Shown one piece after another: positions 34,051 through 41,157 of a stretch of 41,157 nucleotides of DNA. A program made the position numbers and the translations under genes. The notes beneath the pieces are model-generated. The model searched no databases, was not told the origin of the DNA, and worked only from the letters and a program-made list of their open reading frames with translations. The DNA is from Synechocystis salina LEGE 00031 (lineage in GTDB: Bacteria > Cyanobacteriota > Cyanobacteriia > Cyanobacteriales > Microcystaceae): contig NZ_JADEVV010000038.1 in the NCBI RefSeq assembly GCF_015207985.1, positions 1-41,157 of the forward strand. Direction: 5' to 3'. Positions within the stretch are counted from its first letter, which is position 1, and every line of letters starts with the position of its first letter.

Positions 34051-34869
34051 ATGTTTGATAATGTTTGCAAATTTCTAGCGGAAAACTTTTCCGAAGACTA
34101 TGCCAGTTGGTTGCTCGGTCGTCCTGTCACCTTAACTAAACTGAGTCCAACGGAATTATCCCTAGAACCCATTCGTGCCGATTCCCTCATTCTGGAACAA
34201 TCAGAAGACTTGGTTCTACATCTAGAATTTCAGACAGAACCCGATGAAACAATGGGTTTTCGGATGTTGGATTATCGGGTGCGGGTTTATCGTCGTTTCC
34301 CGGCTAAAACCATGCACCAAGTCGTGATTTATCTAAAACCAAGTAAATCCGCATTGGTCTATCAGGATAGTTTTCAACTCGGTGAAACCACCCATCGTTA
34401 TCGGGCGATTCGGCTTTGGGAACAATCTTCAGAGATATTTTTGCAGAGTCCAGGGTTATTACCGTTGGCGATATTAACCAAAAGTGAGGAGCCAACAATA
34501 CGATTAGGAGAGGTTTCTAAGGGATTGGATACAATAGAGAATCAAGGGGTGAGGGCTAATCTGATGGCTGCAACGGCAGTATTCGCAGGATTAGTGATGG
34601 AACCTGAAATGATTAAAACAATTTTAAGGAGTGACATTATGAAGGAATCAGCTTTCTATCAGGAAATTCTTCAGGAAGGTCGTCAGGATGGTCGCCAGCA
34701 AGGTCTTCTTGAGGGTCGCCAGGAGGGTCGCCAGCAAGGTCTTCTTGAGGGCAAGCTGAAAACAATCCCTCTACTTAAAAAATTGGGTTTGTCCATCGCC
34801 GACATTGCCGAGGAATTAGATATTGATATTGCTTTAGTCAATCAGTTTGTCGCTAATCAGAATAATTAA
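34051..34869 (+). CDS. Rpn family PD-(D/E)XK nuclease / putative transposase-associated protein
   Basis: The 272-residue product resembles Rpn/DUF4351-type proteins common in cyanobacteria: FDNVCKFLAENFSEDYASWLLGRP, then SEDLVLHLEFQTEPDETMGFRMLDYRVRVYRRF, which contains the Glu-x-Gln nuclease signature and the following Arg-rich helix, and AIRLWEQSSEIFLQSPGLLPLAILTK. Rpn enzymes cut DNA and promote recombination independent of RecA. The C-terminal part (about 210-245) has a duplicated GRQ-GRQQGLLEG unit (14-residue period) forming a charged coiled coil. Length is normal for the family. A TTG at 34048 could extend it by one residue. It is a stand-alone gene. Confidence 0.8.
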   Translation: MFDNVCKFLAENFSEDYASWLLGRPVTLTKLSPTELSLEPIRADSLILEQSEDLVLHLEFQTEPDETMGFRMLDYRVRVYRRFPAKTMHQVVIYLKPSKSALVYQDSFQLGETTHRYRAIRLWEQSSEIFLQSPGLLPLAILTKSEEPTIRLGEVSKGLDTIENQGVRANLMAATAVFAGLVMEPEMIKTILRSDIMKESAFYQEILQEGRQDGRQQGLLEGRQEGRQQGLLEGKLKTIPLLKKLGLSIADIAEELDIDIALVNQFVANQNN

Positions 34870-35226
34870 AAGTTAAATGCCCTGTCCGTCGGCGATCGCC
34901 CTCTTGCCGTGAAGTAAAATGGCGATCGCCGTTTTCAATGGATAATTAACAATTACGGTAGGGGCACAAGGCCTGCGCCCAAATCTCCACAAACTTCTAA
35001 AATCGCTGCAGGTATAGGCCAATTCTATGTTTTATATTATGGTGACCTTGCGGATCTATGCTTCCACGAATGATATTCTTCCTGGGTATATATACGTTAG
35101 TTATGAGTTATGCCGTTCGGAAACACCCATCCAGCGATCGCGCTGAGAGAATCATCCCTGTCCCCTCTCAACGCCATTAAATTTTAAATTAATCCCCCCA
35201 ATCCTAAAAATCTTAACTTCATTATT
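34870..35226. other. Intergenic region before the RTX-type surface-protein gene
   Basis: This 357-bp gap contains two HIP1 sites 30 bp apart (34891-34900, 34921-34930), the AT palindrome GTATATATAC (35086-35095) and a short hairpin CAGCG-ATCG-CGCTG (35132-35145). It should include the promoter of the 35227 gene. I see no gene or RNA here. The GTG start at 35227 has no clear Shine-Dalgarno sequence. Confidence 0.4.
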
Positions 35227-37875
35227 GTGGCTAACGTATATATTTCTCAAACAGGAAGCAACAACCCCTTCAATGGCATTGATATTGGGAGTTACAGCGC
35301 TCCCACCTTGGCGGATATTGATGGCGATGGCGACCTGGATGCGATCGTGGGGGAATTTGACCGCAATCTCAAATACTTCCAAAACACAGGTAGTAACACC
35401 GCTCCCGTCTACACCGAGCAAACCGGCACGGCTAACCCCTTCAATGGCATTAATATCAGGCGTTACAGCAAACCCACCTTGGCAGATCTCGATGGCGATG
35501 GCGACCTGGATGCGATCGTCGGGGGACGTAACAGCACTCTCAAATACTTCCAAAACACAGGAAGTAGCACCGCTCCCGTCTACACCGAGCAAACCGGCAC
35601 AGCTAACCCCTTCGATGGCATTAATGTCGGGTCTTTCAGCGCTCCCACCTTCGCGGATCTCGATGGCGATGGCGACCTGGATGCGATCGTCGGGGAATCT
35701 TACGGCACTCTCAGATACTACCAAAACACAGGAAGCAGCACCGCTCCCGTCTACACCGAGCAAACCGGCACGGCTAACCCCTTCGATGGCATTGATATTG
35801 GGAGTTACAGCGCTCCCACCTTGGCGGATATTGATGGCGATGGCGACCTGGATGCGATCATCGGGGAACTTAACGGCACTCTCAAATACTACCAAAACAC
35901 AGGAAGCAGCACCGCTCCCGTCTACACCGCCCAAACCGGCACAGCTAACCCCTTCAATGGCATTAATATCGGGAGTTTAAGCGCTCCCACCTTTGCAGAT
36001 ATTGATGGCGATGGTGACCTGGATGCGATCGTGGGGGAAAATGACGGCACTCTCAAATACTTCCAGAGTGTTCCTGCGATCGCCATTACCCCAACAGGTG
36101 GCAACACCCAAGTCACCGAAGGCGGAGCCACGGATAGCTATACAGTAGTCCTAAACGTTCAACCCAGCGCCGATGTGACGATCGCCCTCAATGGTGGCAC
36201 GCAACTCAGCACCAACTTCACCACCCTCACCTTCACCAGCGCCAACTGGAATGTTCCCCAAACCGTCACCGTCACGGCAGTGGATGATGGCATTGGCGAA
36301 GGACCTCACCGGGGTGTGATTACCGCCACCAGCAGCAGCACCGATTCCCGTTTCAATGGCATCGCGATCGACGCTGTACCCGTCAGCATCACCGACAACG
36401 ACCTCCCCACCACTCCCCGCTTCTACACCCAGCAAACCGGCACAGCTAACCCCTTCAATGGCATTAATATCGGGAGTTTAAGCGCTCCCACCTTTGCAGA
36501 TATTGATGGCGATGGTGACCTGGATGCGATCGTGGGGGAAAATGACGGCACTCTCAAATACTTCCAGAGTGTTCCTGCGATCGCCATTACCCCAACAGGT
36601 GGCAACACCCAAGTCACCGAAGGCGGAGCCACGGATAGCTATACAGTAGTCCTAAACGTTCAACCCAGCGCCGATGTGACGATCGCCCTCAATGGTGGCA
36701 CGCAACTCAGCACCAACTTCACCACCCTCACCTTCACCAGCGCCAACTGGAATGTTCCCCAAACCGTCACCGTCACGGCAGTGGATGATGGCATTGGCGA
36801 AGGACCTCACCGGGGTGTGATTACCGCCACCAGCAGCAGCACCGATTCCCGTTTCAATGGCATCGCGATCGACGCTGTACCCGTCAGCATCACCGACAAC
36901 GACCTCCCCACCACTCCCCGCTTCTACACCGAGCAAACCGGCACGGCTAACCCCTTCAATGGCATTGATATCGGGGATTACACCGCCCCCACCTTGGCGG
37001 ATCTCGATGGCGATGGCGACCTGGATGCGATCGTGGGGGAACGTTACGGCAATCTCAAATACTACCAAAACACAGGAAGTAGCACCGCTCCCGTCTACAC
37101 CGAGCAAACCGGCACGGCTAACCCCTTCGATGGCATTGATATTGGGAGTTACAGCACTCCCACCTTCGCGGATCTCGATGGCGATGGCGACCTGGATGCG
37201 ATCGTGGGGGAACGTGACGGCAATCTCAACTACTTCCAAAACACAGGAAGTAGCACCGCTCCCGTCTACACCGAACAAACCGGCACAGCTAACCCCTTCA
37301 ATGGCATTAATATCGGGCGTTACAACACTCCCACCTTCGCGGATCTCGATGGCGATGGCGACCTGGATGCGATCGTGGGTGGATTGTACGGCACGCTCAA
37401 CTACTACCAAAACACAGGAAGCAGCACCGCTCCCGTCTACACCGAGCAAACCGGCATAGCTAACCCCTTCGATGGCATTGATATCGGGGTTTTGAGCGCT
37501 CCCACCTTCGCGGATCTCGATGGCGATGGCGACCTTGATGCGATCGTGGGGGAACGTGACGGCAATCTCATTTACTTCCAGAGTGTTCCTAACTTAGCGC
37601 CCACCGCTGTTGCTTTGAATAATCAGGTCACAACGATCGCTGAAAACACCGACACCACAACCCGTATCAAGGTCGCAGATATTGCCATCACTGATGATGC
37701 TCTAGGAACCAACACGATCTCGCTGAGTGGTGCCGATGCCGCTAGTTTTGAAGTCGATGGAACCGAACTTTATCTCATAGCGGATACAACCTTAGACTTT
37801 GAAGCCAAGCCAAGTCTAGTTATGCTGTTACCGTCACCGTTGATGACACCACCGTTGGTGCTACTCCTGATGTGA
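35227..37875 (+). CDS. FG-GAP/Calx-beta repeat surface protein, 5' part of broken gene
   Basis: The frame starts at GTG 35227 and ends after 882 residues at a TGA reached only because of a frameshift near 37810. It has ten FG-GAP-like repeats of about 57 residues, each with [19 protein letters not shown], whose Asp residues bind Ca2+. Five lie before and one between two Calx-beta-like domains ([27 protein letters not shown]), and four after them. The tail reaches a cadherin-like domain ([25 protein letters not shown]). There is no signal peptide, as expected for type I secretion. Relatives are large adhesins or S-layer-type proteins. The last ~25 residues ([14 protein letters not shown]) are out of frame. 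The intact ancestor would have had about 1270 residues. Confidence 0.8.
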   Translation: MANVYISQTGSNNPFNGIDIGSYSAPTLADIDGDGDLDAIVGEFDRNLKYFQNTGSNTAPVYTEQTGTANPFNGINIRRYSKPTLADLDGDGDLDAIVGGRNSTLKYFQNTGSSTAPVYTEQTGTANPFDGINVGSFSAPTFADLDGDGDLDAIVGESYGTLRYYQNTGSSTAPVYTEQTGTANPFDGIDIGSYSAPTLADIDGDGDLDAIIGELNGTLKYYQNTGSSTAPVYTAQTGTANPFNGINIGSLSAPTFADIDGDGDLDAIVGENDGTLKYFQSVPAIAITPTGGNTQVTEGGATDSYTVVLNVQPSADVTIALNGGTQLSTNFTTLTFTSANWNVPQTVTVTAVDDGIGEGPHRGVITATSSSTDSRFNGIAIDAVPVSITDNDLPTTPRFYTQQTGTANPFNGINIGSLSAPTFADIDGDGDLDAIVGENDGTLKYFQSVPAIAITPTGGNTQVTEGGATDSYTVVLNVQPSADVTIALNGGTQLSTNFTTLTFTSANWNVPQTVTVTAVDDGIGEGPHRGVITATSSSTDSRFNGIAIDAVPVSITDNDLPTTPRFYTEQTGTANPFNGIDIGDYTAPTLADLDGDGDLDAIVGERYGNLKYYQNTGSSTAPVYTEQTGTANPFDGIDIGSYSTPTFADLDGDGDLDAIVGERDGNLNYFQNTGSSTAPVYTEQTGTANPFNGINIGRYNTPTFADLDGDGDLDAIVGGLYGTLNYYQNTGSSTAPVYTEQTGIANPFDGIDIGVLSAPTFADLDGDGDLDAIVGERDGNLIYFQSVPNLAPTAVALNNQVTTIAENTDTTTRIKVADIAITDDALGTNTISLSGADAASFEVDGTELYLIADTTLDFEAKPSLVMLLPSPLMTPPLVLLLM
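35932..36930 (+). repeat. Perfect tandem duplication, 501-bp period
   Basis: Bases 35932-36429 and 36433-36930 appear identical base for base, an offset of 501 bp (167 codons), so the frame is kept. Each unit holds one FG-GAP repeat and one Calx-beta-like domain. Neighbouring FG-GAP repeats show numerous differences, so this duplication is recent. Confidence 0.92.
37805..37814 (+). repeat. 5-bp tandem duplication CCAAG x2 causing a frameshift
   Basis: The sequence is GAAG-CCAAG-CCAAG-TCTAG. In the next paralogous repeat of the same gene it is GAAA-CCAAG-TCTAG. The extra CCAAG shifts the frame and produces the stop at 37873-37875. The protein continues in the other frame. Confidence 0.88.
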
Positions 37876-39035
37876 CAGCTAACTTCACCCTGACCGTCAC
37901 GGATGTGAACGAAGCCCCAACGATCGTTGCTTTGAATAATCAGGTCACAACGATCGCTGAAAACACCGACACCACAACCCGTATCAAGGTCGCAGATATT
38001 GCCATCACTGATGATGCTCTAGGAACCAACACGATCGCTCTGAGTGGTGCCGATGCCGCTAGTTTTGAGGCTGATGCCACTGGGTTGTACATCAAAGCGG
38101 ATACAACCTTAGACTTTGAAACCAAGTCTAGTTATGCTGTTACCGTCACCGTTGATGACACCACTGTTGGTGCTACTCCTGATGTGACAGCTAACTTCAC
38201 CCTGACCGTCACGGATGTGAACGAAGCCCCAACTATCGTTGCTTTGGATAATCAGGTCACAACGATCGCTGAAAACACTGACACCACAACCCGCATCAAG
38301 GTCGCTGATATTGCCATTACCGATGATGCCCTAGGAACCAACACCCTCAGCGTCAGTGGCACCGATGCCAGTTTCTTTGAAGTCGATGCCACCGGACTTT
38401 ATCTGAAAGCCGGCACTGTCCTCGACTTTGAAACCCAAAGCAGTTTTTCCGTGACCATAGAAGTGGATGACACAACGGTAGGCAATACCCCCGATGCCAC
38501 TGCTAATTTCACGTTAACCGTCACGGATGTTAACGAAATTGATGGCAATGATGCAGCTAATTTTCTCTTTGGAACCGGAAAAAATGAATTAATTCGAGGT
38601 TTTGGTGGCAATGATATTCTTTTAGGCAATGGCGGTAACGACACCCTCTATGGCGGAGAAGGAAATGATATTCTCAATGGCGGGTTTGGGTTTGGTGATG
38701 ACGTGCTTATTGGAGGACTGGGAAGGGATAAGCTCATTGGTGGATTAGGCAATGATAAGTTTGTCTATAAAGCTTTAAATGAAGCAGGAGATGTAATCCT
38801 TGACTTCAATCGAAACCAAGATCAGTTAATTTTAACTGAGTTATTTACAAGTCTCGATTACGCTGGCACAGACCCCATTGCTGATGGTTATCTCCGCTTC
38901 AATCGCCTAGGATTTAGTACCCAGGTGCAAATTGACGCTGATGGTCTAAGCAATGGCTCCAACTACACCACCCTGACCACCCTAATAGGAGTTTTTCCTT
39001 CTAGCCTCTCCGTGGGGACTAATGTTGTGATCTAA
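37872..39035 (+). CDS. Cadherin-like repeats and RTX calcium-binding C-terminus, 3' part of broken gene
   Basis: This 387-residue frame continues the 35227 gene. It has two to three cadherin-like repeats of about 100 residues ([37 protein letters not shown]; ends [27 protein letters not shown]). RTX nonapeptides follow from about residue 230: [29 protein letters not shown]. They form the Ca2+-binding beta-roll that drives folding outside the cell after type I secretion, and [15 protein letters not shown] is the usual segment after it. The frame's GTG at 37872 overlaps the previous stop, but this is a frameshift product, not a true start. A corrected gene would run 35227-39035. Confidence 0.8.
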   Translation: MTANFTLTVTDVNEAPTIVALNNQVTTIAENTDTTTRIKVADIAITDDALGTNTIALSGADAASFEADATGLYIKADTTLDFETKSSYAVTVTVDDTTVGATPDVTANFTLTVTDVNEAPTIVALDNQVTTIAENTDTTTRIKVADIAITDDALGTNTLSVSGTDASFFEVDATGLYLKAGTVLDFETQSSFSVTIEVDDTTVGNTPDATANFTLTVTDVNEIDGNDAANFLFGTGKNELIRGFGGNDILLGNGGNDTLYGGEGNDILNGGFGFGDDVLIGGLGRDKLIGGLGNDKFVYKALNEAGDVILDFNRNQDQLILTELFTSLDYAGTDPIADGYLRFNRLGFSTQVQIDADGLSNGSNYTTLTTLIGVFPSSLSVGTNVVI

Positions 39036-39063
39036 ATCTCTCTGAATTTGCCTTTACGATTAA

Positions 39064-39390
39064 GTGTATGGCAAATCATATTTTATTGGCGATGACACCG
39101 CTAGTTACTTTATCAATTCCAATTTCTTCACCCTGGCGACTGGTAATGGTGCAACCCAATCTAGCAGTAGTCCTGTTAACCTGAACCTCTTGGCTGGGGA
39201 TACTTTTGGTTTCCAGGTTAGTACGACCAGTAATTTGGGAGGAGCGGGCGGTTTAACTATCAATGATTTTGATTTTAATGCCACCCCTGTGCCCTTTGAA
39301 ACTGATGCTTTACCAGTGCTGGTCAGCATGACCTTTTTGGGAACTGGAATTTGGGCCAAGCGTCGATTTTCGATGAAAAAAATAAAGTAG
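39064..39390 (+). pseudogene. C-terminal fragment with PEP-CTERM-like sorting tail
   Basis: The 108-residue open frame begins immediately after an in-frame stop at 39061 with a GTG, and lacks a signal peptide. It has a beta-rich region (TFGFQVSTTSNLGGAGGLTINDFDFN) and ends PVPFETDALPVLVSMTFLGTGIWAKRRF: a short Pro-Phe-Glu motif, a transmembrane segment and a basic tail. That is the architecture of cyanobacterial PEP-CTERM-like anchor signals recognised by an exosortase. The missing N-terminus suggests a truncated relic of an extracellular protein gene. It lies 28 bp after the RTX gene. A short functional protein cannot be excluded. Confidence 0.5.
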
Positions 39391-39532
39391 TTAACAACTT
39401 GATGGTGACAACATTGGAAATGCCTTGGTACGTCATCTGCCATGAAAGTTGTAGCGGCTCACTAAACCATCCAAGCCCCAGACACAATAAAATATGAGGT
39501 GCCAACGGTTGTCAACTTCAGGAGCATTGCCC

Positions 39533-39745
39533 ATGTCAGTCCAAAACCTGAGTAAACAAGATGTAGCCGCCCTCACTGCCGAGGATGTGGCTCAATTGGC
39601 CCAACGCCTGGAAAATGACGATTACACCGATGCTTTTGAAGGGCTGAAGGATTGGCATCTCCTGCGGGCGATCGCCTTTCAGCGGGAAGACTTAGCGGAA
39701 CCCTATCTTTACCTGTTGGACAATGAAACCTATGACGAAGCTTAA
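39533..39745 (+). CDS. DUF2555 conserved cyanobacterial small protein
   Basis: From ATG 39533, with AGGAG 8 bp ahead, the product has 70 residues: AALTAEDVAQLAQRLENDDYTDAFEGLKDWHLLRAIAFQREDLAEPYLYLLDNETYDEA. This pattern is the cyanobacteria-specific DUF2555 family, which is soluble, acidic and helical. Its function is unknown to me. coaBC starts 12 bp after its stop, so the two are probably co-transcribed. Confidence 0.82.
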   Translation: MSVQNLSKQDVAALTAEDVAQLAQRLENDDYTDAFEGLKDWHLLRAIAFQREDLAEPYLYLLDNETYDEA

Positions 39746-39757
39746 ATCTAGCCACCC

Positions 39758-40972
39758 ATGGTGAAGGGCAAACGCATCCTAATTGGGGTGGGGGGCGGCA
39801 TTGCGGCCTACAAAATTTGTGAGGTGGTGTCCCAACTATTTCAGCAGGGGGCAGAAGTAAAGGTCATTCTCACGGCCGGAGGTGAGAAGTTCGTCACGCC
39901 CCTAACTTTTACCACCCTGGCCCGCCATCCCGCCTACTGTGACGCCGATTTTTGGCAACCCATACACCACCGTCCCCTGCACATTGATTTGGGGGAATGG
40001 GCAGATATTTTCTTGATCGCTCCCCTTACCGCCCATACTTTGGCCAAACTGAGCCATGGTTTTGCGGACGATTTACTGAGCAATACGGTATTAGCTTCCC
40101 GTTGTCCGATTCTTTTGGCCCCCGCCATGAATACGGATATGTGGGAACAGGAGGCAGTGCAAAGGAATTTACAACAGTTGCTGACCGATCGCCGTTACCA
40201 TTTGTTAGCGCCCAATGGGGGGCTGTTGGCCTGTGACCGTAGAGGGATGGGACGTTTGGCCGAGCCAACGCAAATTATTAACCGACTGCAGGCCCTGCTG
40301 TTTACCCAGGGGCAAGAAGATTTACGGGGTAAAAGGATTTTGATCACCGCCGGGGGTACCCAGGAATACCTTGATGCAGTGCGCTTTATTGGTAATCCGT
40401 CCACAGGCAAAATGGGTTTAACTCTGGCTCAATCCGCCGGCGATCGGGGGGCGACGGTAACCCTGATCCATGGCCCCATAGGAGATTTGTCCATACCCAT
40501 GGGAGTAACCAGTGTGGCAGTAGTTAACGCAGAGCAAATGCAACAAGCTTTGATGACCCAAGCTCCCCTGGCGGATTGGATTGTGATGGCTGCCGCCGTA
40601 GCGGACGTTAAACCAGCCCAAACTGTGACAGGTAAAATGGCTAAACAGGATTTACCCGCTAGCTTACCGTTGGCCCCAGTGCCGGATTTAATTGCCCAGG
40701 TTGGTAAACAAAAACAGCCCCATCAATTGCTAGTGGGTTTTGCGGCCCAAACGGGAGATATTATTACCCCGGCCCAGGAAAAGTTACAGAGAAAAAATCT
40801 CGATGTCATTGTCGCCAATCCCATTGACCAACCCCAGGCGGGTTTTGGTAGTGACAGTAATCAGGCGGTAATTATTGACAGGAACGGTTCCCAAACGGCG
40901 ATCGCCCCTTGTACGAAATTGGCCATGGCCCATCAGATTTGGCAATATTTGTTGGAAAGAGTGGGAAGTTGA
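39758..40972 (+). CDS. coaBC: Bifunctional phosphopantothenoylcysteine decarboxylase / phosphopantothenate-cysteine ligase
   Basis: This 404-residue protein catalyses two steps of coenzyme A synthesis: CoaB joins cysteine to 4'-phosphopantothenate, and CoaC decarboxylates the product with FMN. The N-terminal CoaC half has GGGIAAYK, the catalytic His in [18 protein letters not shown], and a substrate-clamp Cys in [13 protein letters not shown]. The C-terminal CoaB half starts at [30 protein letters not shown] and includes [12 protein letters not shown], then TGKMAKQD with a ligase Lys and [10 protein letters not shown]. The two halves are complete and the length is normal. The gene lies downstream of DUF2555. 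Confidence 0.95.
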   Translation: MVKGKRILIGVGGGIAAYKICEVVSQLFQQGAEVKVILTAGGEKFVTPLTFTTLARHPAYCDADFWQPIHHRPLHIDLGEWADIFLIAPLTAHTLAKLSHGFADDLLSNTVLASRCPILLAPAMNTDMWEQEAVQRNLQQLLTDRRYHLLAPNGGLLACDRRGMGRLAEPTQIINRLQALLFTQGQEDLRGKRILITAGGTQEYLDAVRFIGNPSTGKMGLTLAQSAGDRGATVTLIHGPIGDLSIPMGVTSVAVVNAEQMQQALMTQAPLADWIVMAAAVADVKPAQTVTGKMAKQDLPASLPLAPVPDLIAQVGKQKQPHQLLVGFAAQTGDIITPAQEKLQRKNLDVIVANPIDQPQAGFGSDSNQAVIIDRNGSQTAIAPCTKLAMAHQIWQYLLERVGS

Positions 40973-41030
40973 TTAATCCCTAACTTTTTTTGACGGCATG
41001 GTGATCAATTCCCCTTAGTTTTCCTTAATG

Positions 41031-41157
41031 ACAGGACTTACGCAAAAGAAAACTTAAGAGTAGGAGAACGAAGCTGTTGACGCAGGAAATCAGACCATGG
41101 TTGATGAGATATTTCGTAGACTGTCAATGGGCTATTAACGGCTTGACGACGAAGAAA
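41031..41157. mobile_element. Insertion sequence end, cut by the window edge
   Basis: The element appears to start with ACAGGACTTACGCAA at 41031. This type of terminal inverted repeat is known to me from several cyanobacterial insertion sequences. The transposase C-terminus on the minus strand runs into it. The other terminus lies outside the window, so element length and target duplication cannot be determined. Confidence 0.55.
41038..41157 (-). CDS. Transposase C-terminal fragment, cut by the window edge
   Basis: Reading leftward from the edge gives 39 residues (FLRRQAVNSPLTVYEISHQ, then PWSDFLRQQLRSPTLKFSFA) and a TAA at 41040-41038. The stop falls inside the terminal inverted-repeat-like sequence, which is usual for compact insertion sequences. 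No catalytic residues are visible and the family is not identified. Confidence 0.5.
   Translation of the reverse strand, partial: FLRRQAVNSPLTVYEISHQPWSDFLRQQLRSPTLKFSFA

Noticed and set aside
34891-34930. Two nearby GGCGATCGCC palindromes as a specific operator
   Set aside because: These are HIP1 sites, found hundreds of times in such genomes and many times in this window, mostly inside genes.
35152-35934. Minus-strand open frame of 260 codons with repeated sequence, and similar frames at 36652-37449
   Set aside because: These are mirror frames of the FG-GAP repeats; the plus-strand DGDGDLD pattern is clearly the coding one.
40963-40990. Hairpin GGGA/TCCC plus T-run after coaBC as a terminator
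   Set aside because: The stem is only 4 bp with an 11-bp AT-rich loop, too weak to support.

Overview
The window looks like a chromosomal segment of a unicellular cyanobacterium close to Synechocystis sp. PCC 6803. The reasons are the very frequent HIP1 octamer GCGATCGC inside genes, several cyanobacteria-specific families (DUF3352, DUF2555, HpnB/CruG-like glycosyltransferase, group 3 sigma factor SigF), and the order aroE - hisZ - grxC - fructosamine kinase - sigF - sufA - glycosyltransferase, which I recall from the slr1559-slr1566 region of PCC 6803. The strain assignment rests on memory and was not checked.

Layout. 1-1150: insertion-sequence debris (start of an IS630-type transposase cut by the window edge, and an internally deleted, frameshifted IS701-like transposase). 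1230-9523: housekeeping and conserved genes, mostly on the minus strand: a DUF3352 envelope protein, scpB, a small exported protein, an MscS channel with a cyclic-nucleotide-binding domain, remA on the plus strand, pgeF, and three tandem AIM24 paralogues. 9764-15673: an M23 peptidase and larB (+), a small hypothetical gene, a large exported protein that looks like a beta-barrel interrupted by a long coiled coil (-), and a divergent periplasmic WD40 protein (+).

15685-22585: a 6.78-kb island carrying only two genes, a twitch-type radical SAM protein and a 1597-residue fusion of sulfotransferase, radical SAM, GT-B-like glycosyltransferase, class III aminotransferase and coiled coil. It is bounded by a 121-bp direct repeat copied from the 3' end of the neighbouring glycosyltransferase gene. 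The flanking WD40 and glycosyltransferase genes would be convergent neighbours without it, so it reads as a recent insertion. Its role is probably cell-surface glycan building or decoration, inferred from the domains only.

22473-28729 is core genome again, all on the minus strand. At 28781 a tRNA-Val(GAC) is followed after 9 bp by a sequence that looks like the terminus of a type V-K CRISPR-associated transposon (CAST): a TGTACAGTGACA end, TnsB-type repeats, then the first ~59 codons of cas12k fused to that end. Divergent from the cas12k remnant is an intact gene in the position of the CAST repressor CvkR. Its MerR-type head is joined to a PD-(D/E)XK domain resembling the N-terminus of type I restriction HsdR. 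This deletion relic, with a possibly living regulator-nuclease fusion, and the 6.78-kb island are the two most interesting parts of the window.

30191-39390 is accessory: a 1247-residue TIGR03032-GNAT-TPR-OGT fusion, an Rpn-type nuclease, and a giant FG-GAP/Calx-beta/cadherin/RTX surface-protein gene broken by a 5-bp tandem duplication and expanded by a perfect 501-bp tandem duplication, followed by a fragment with a PEP-CTERM-like tail. The window ends with DUF2555, coaBC and the edge of another insertion sequence.
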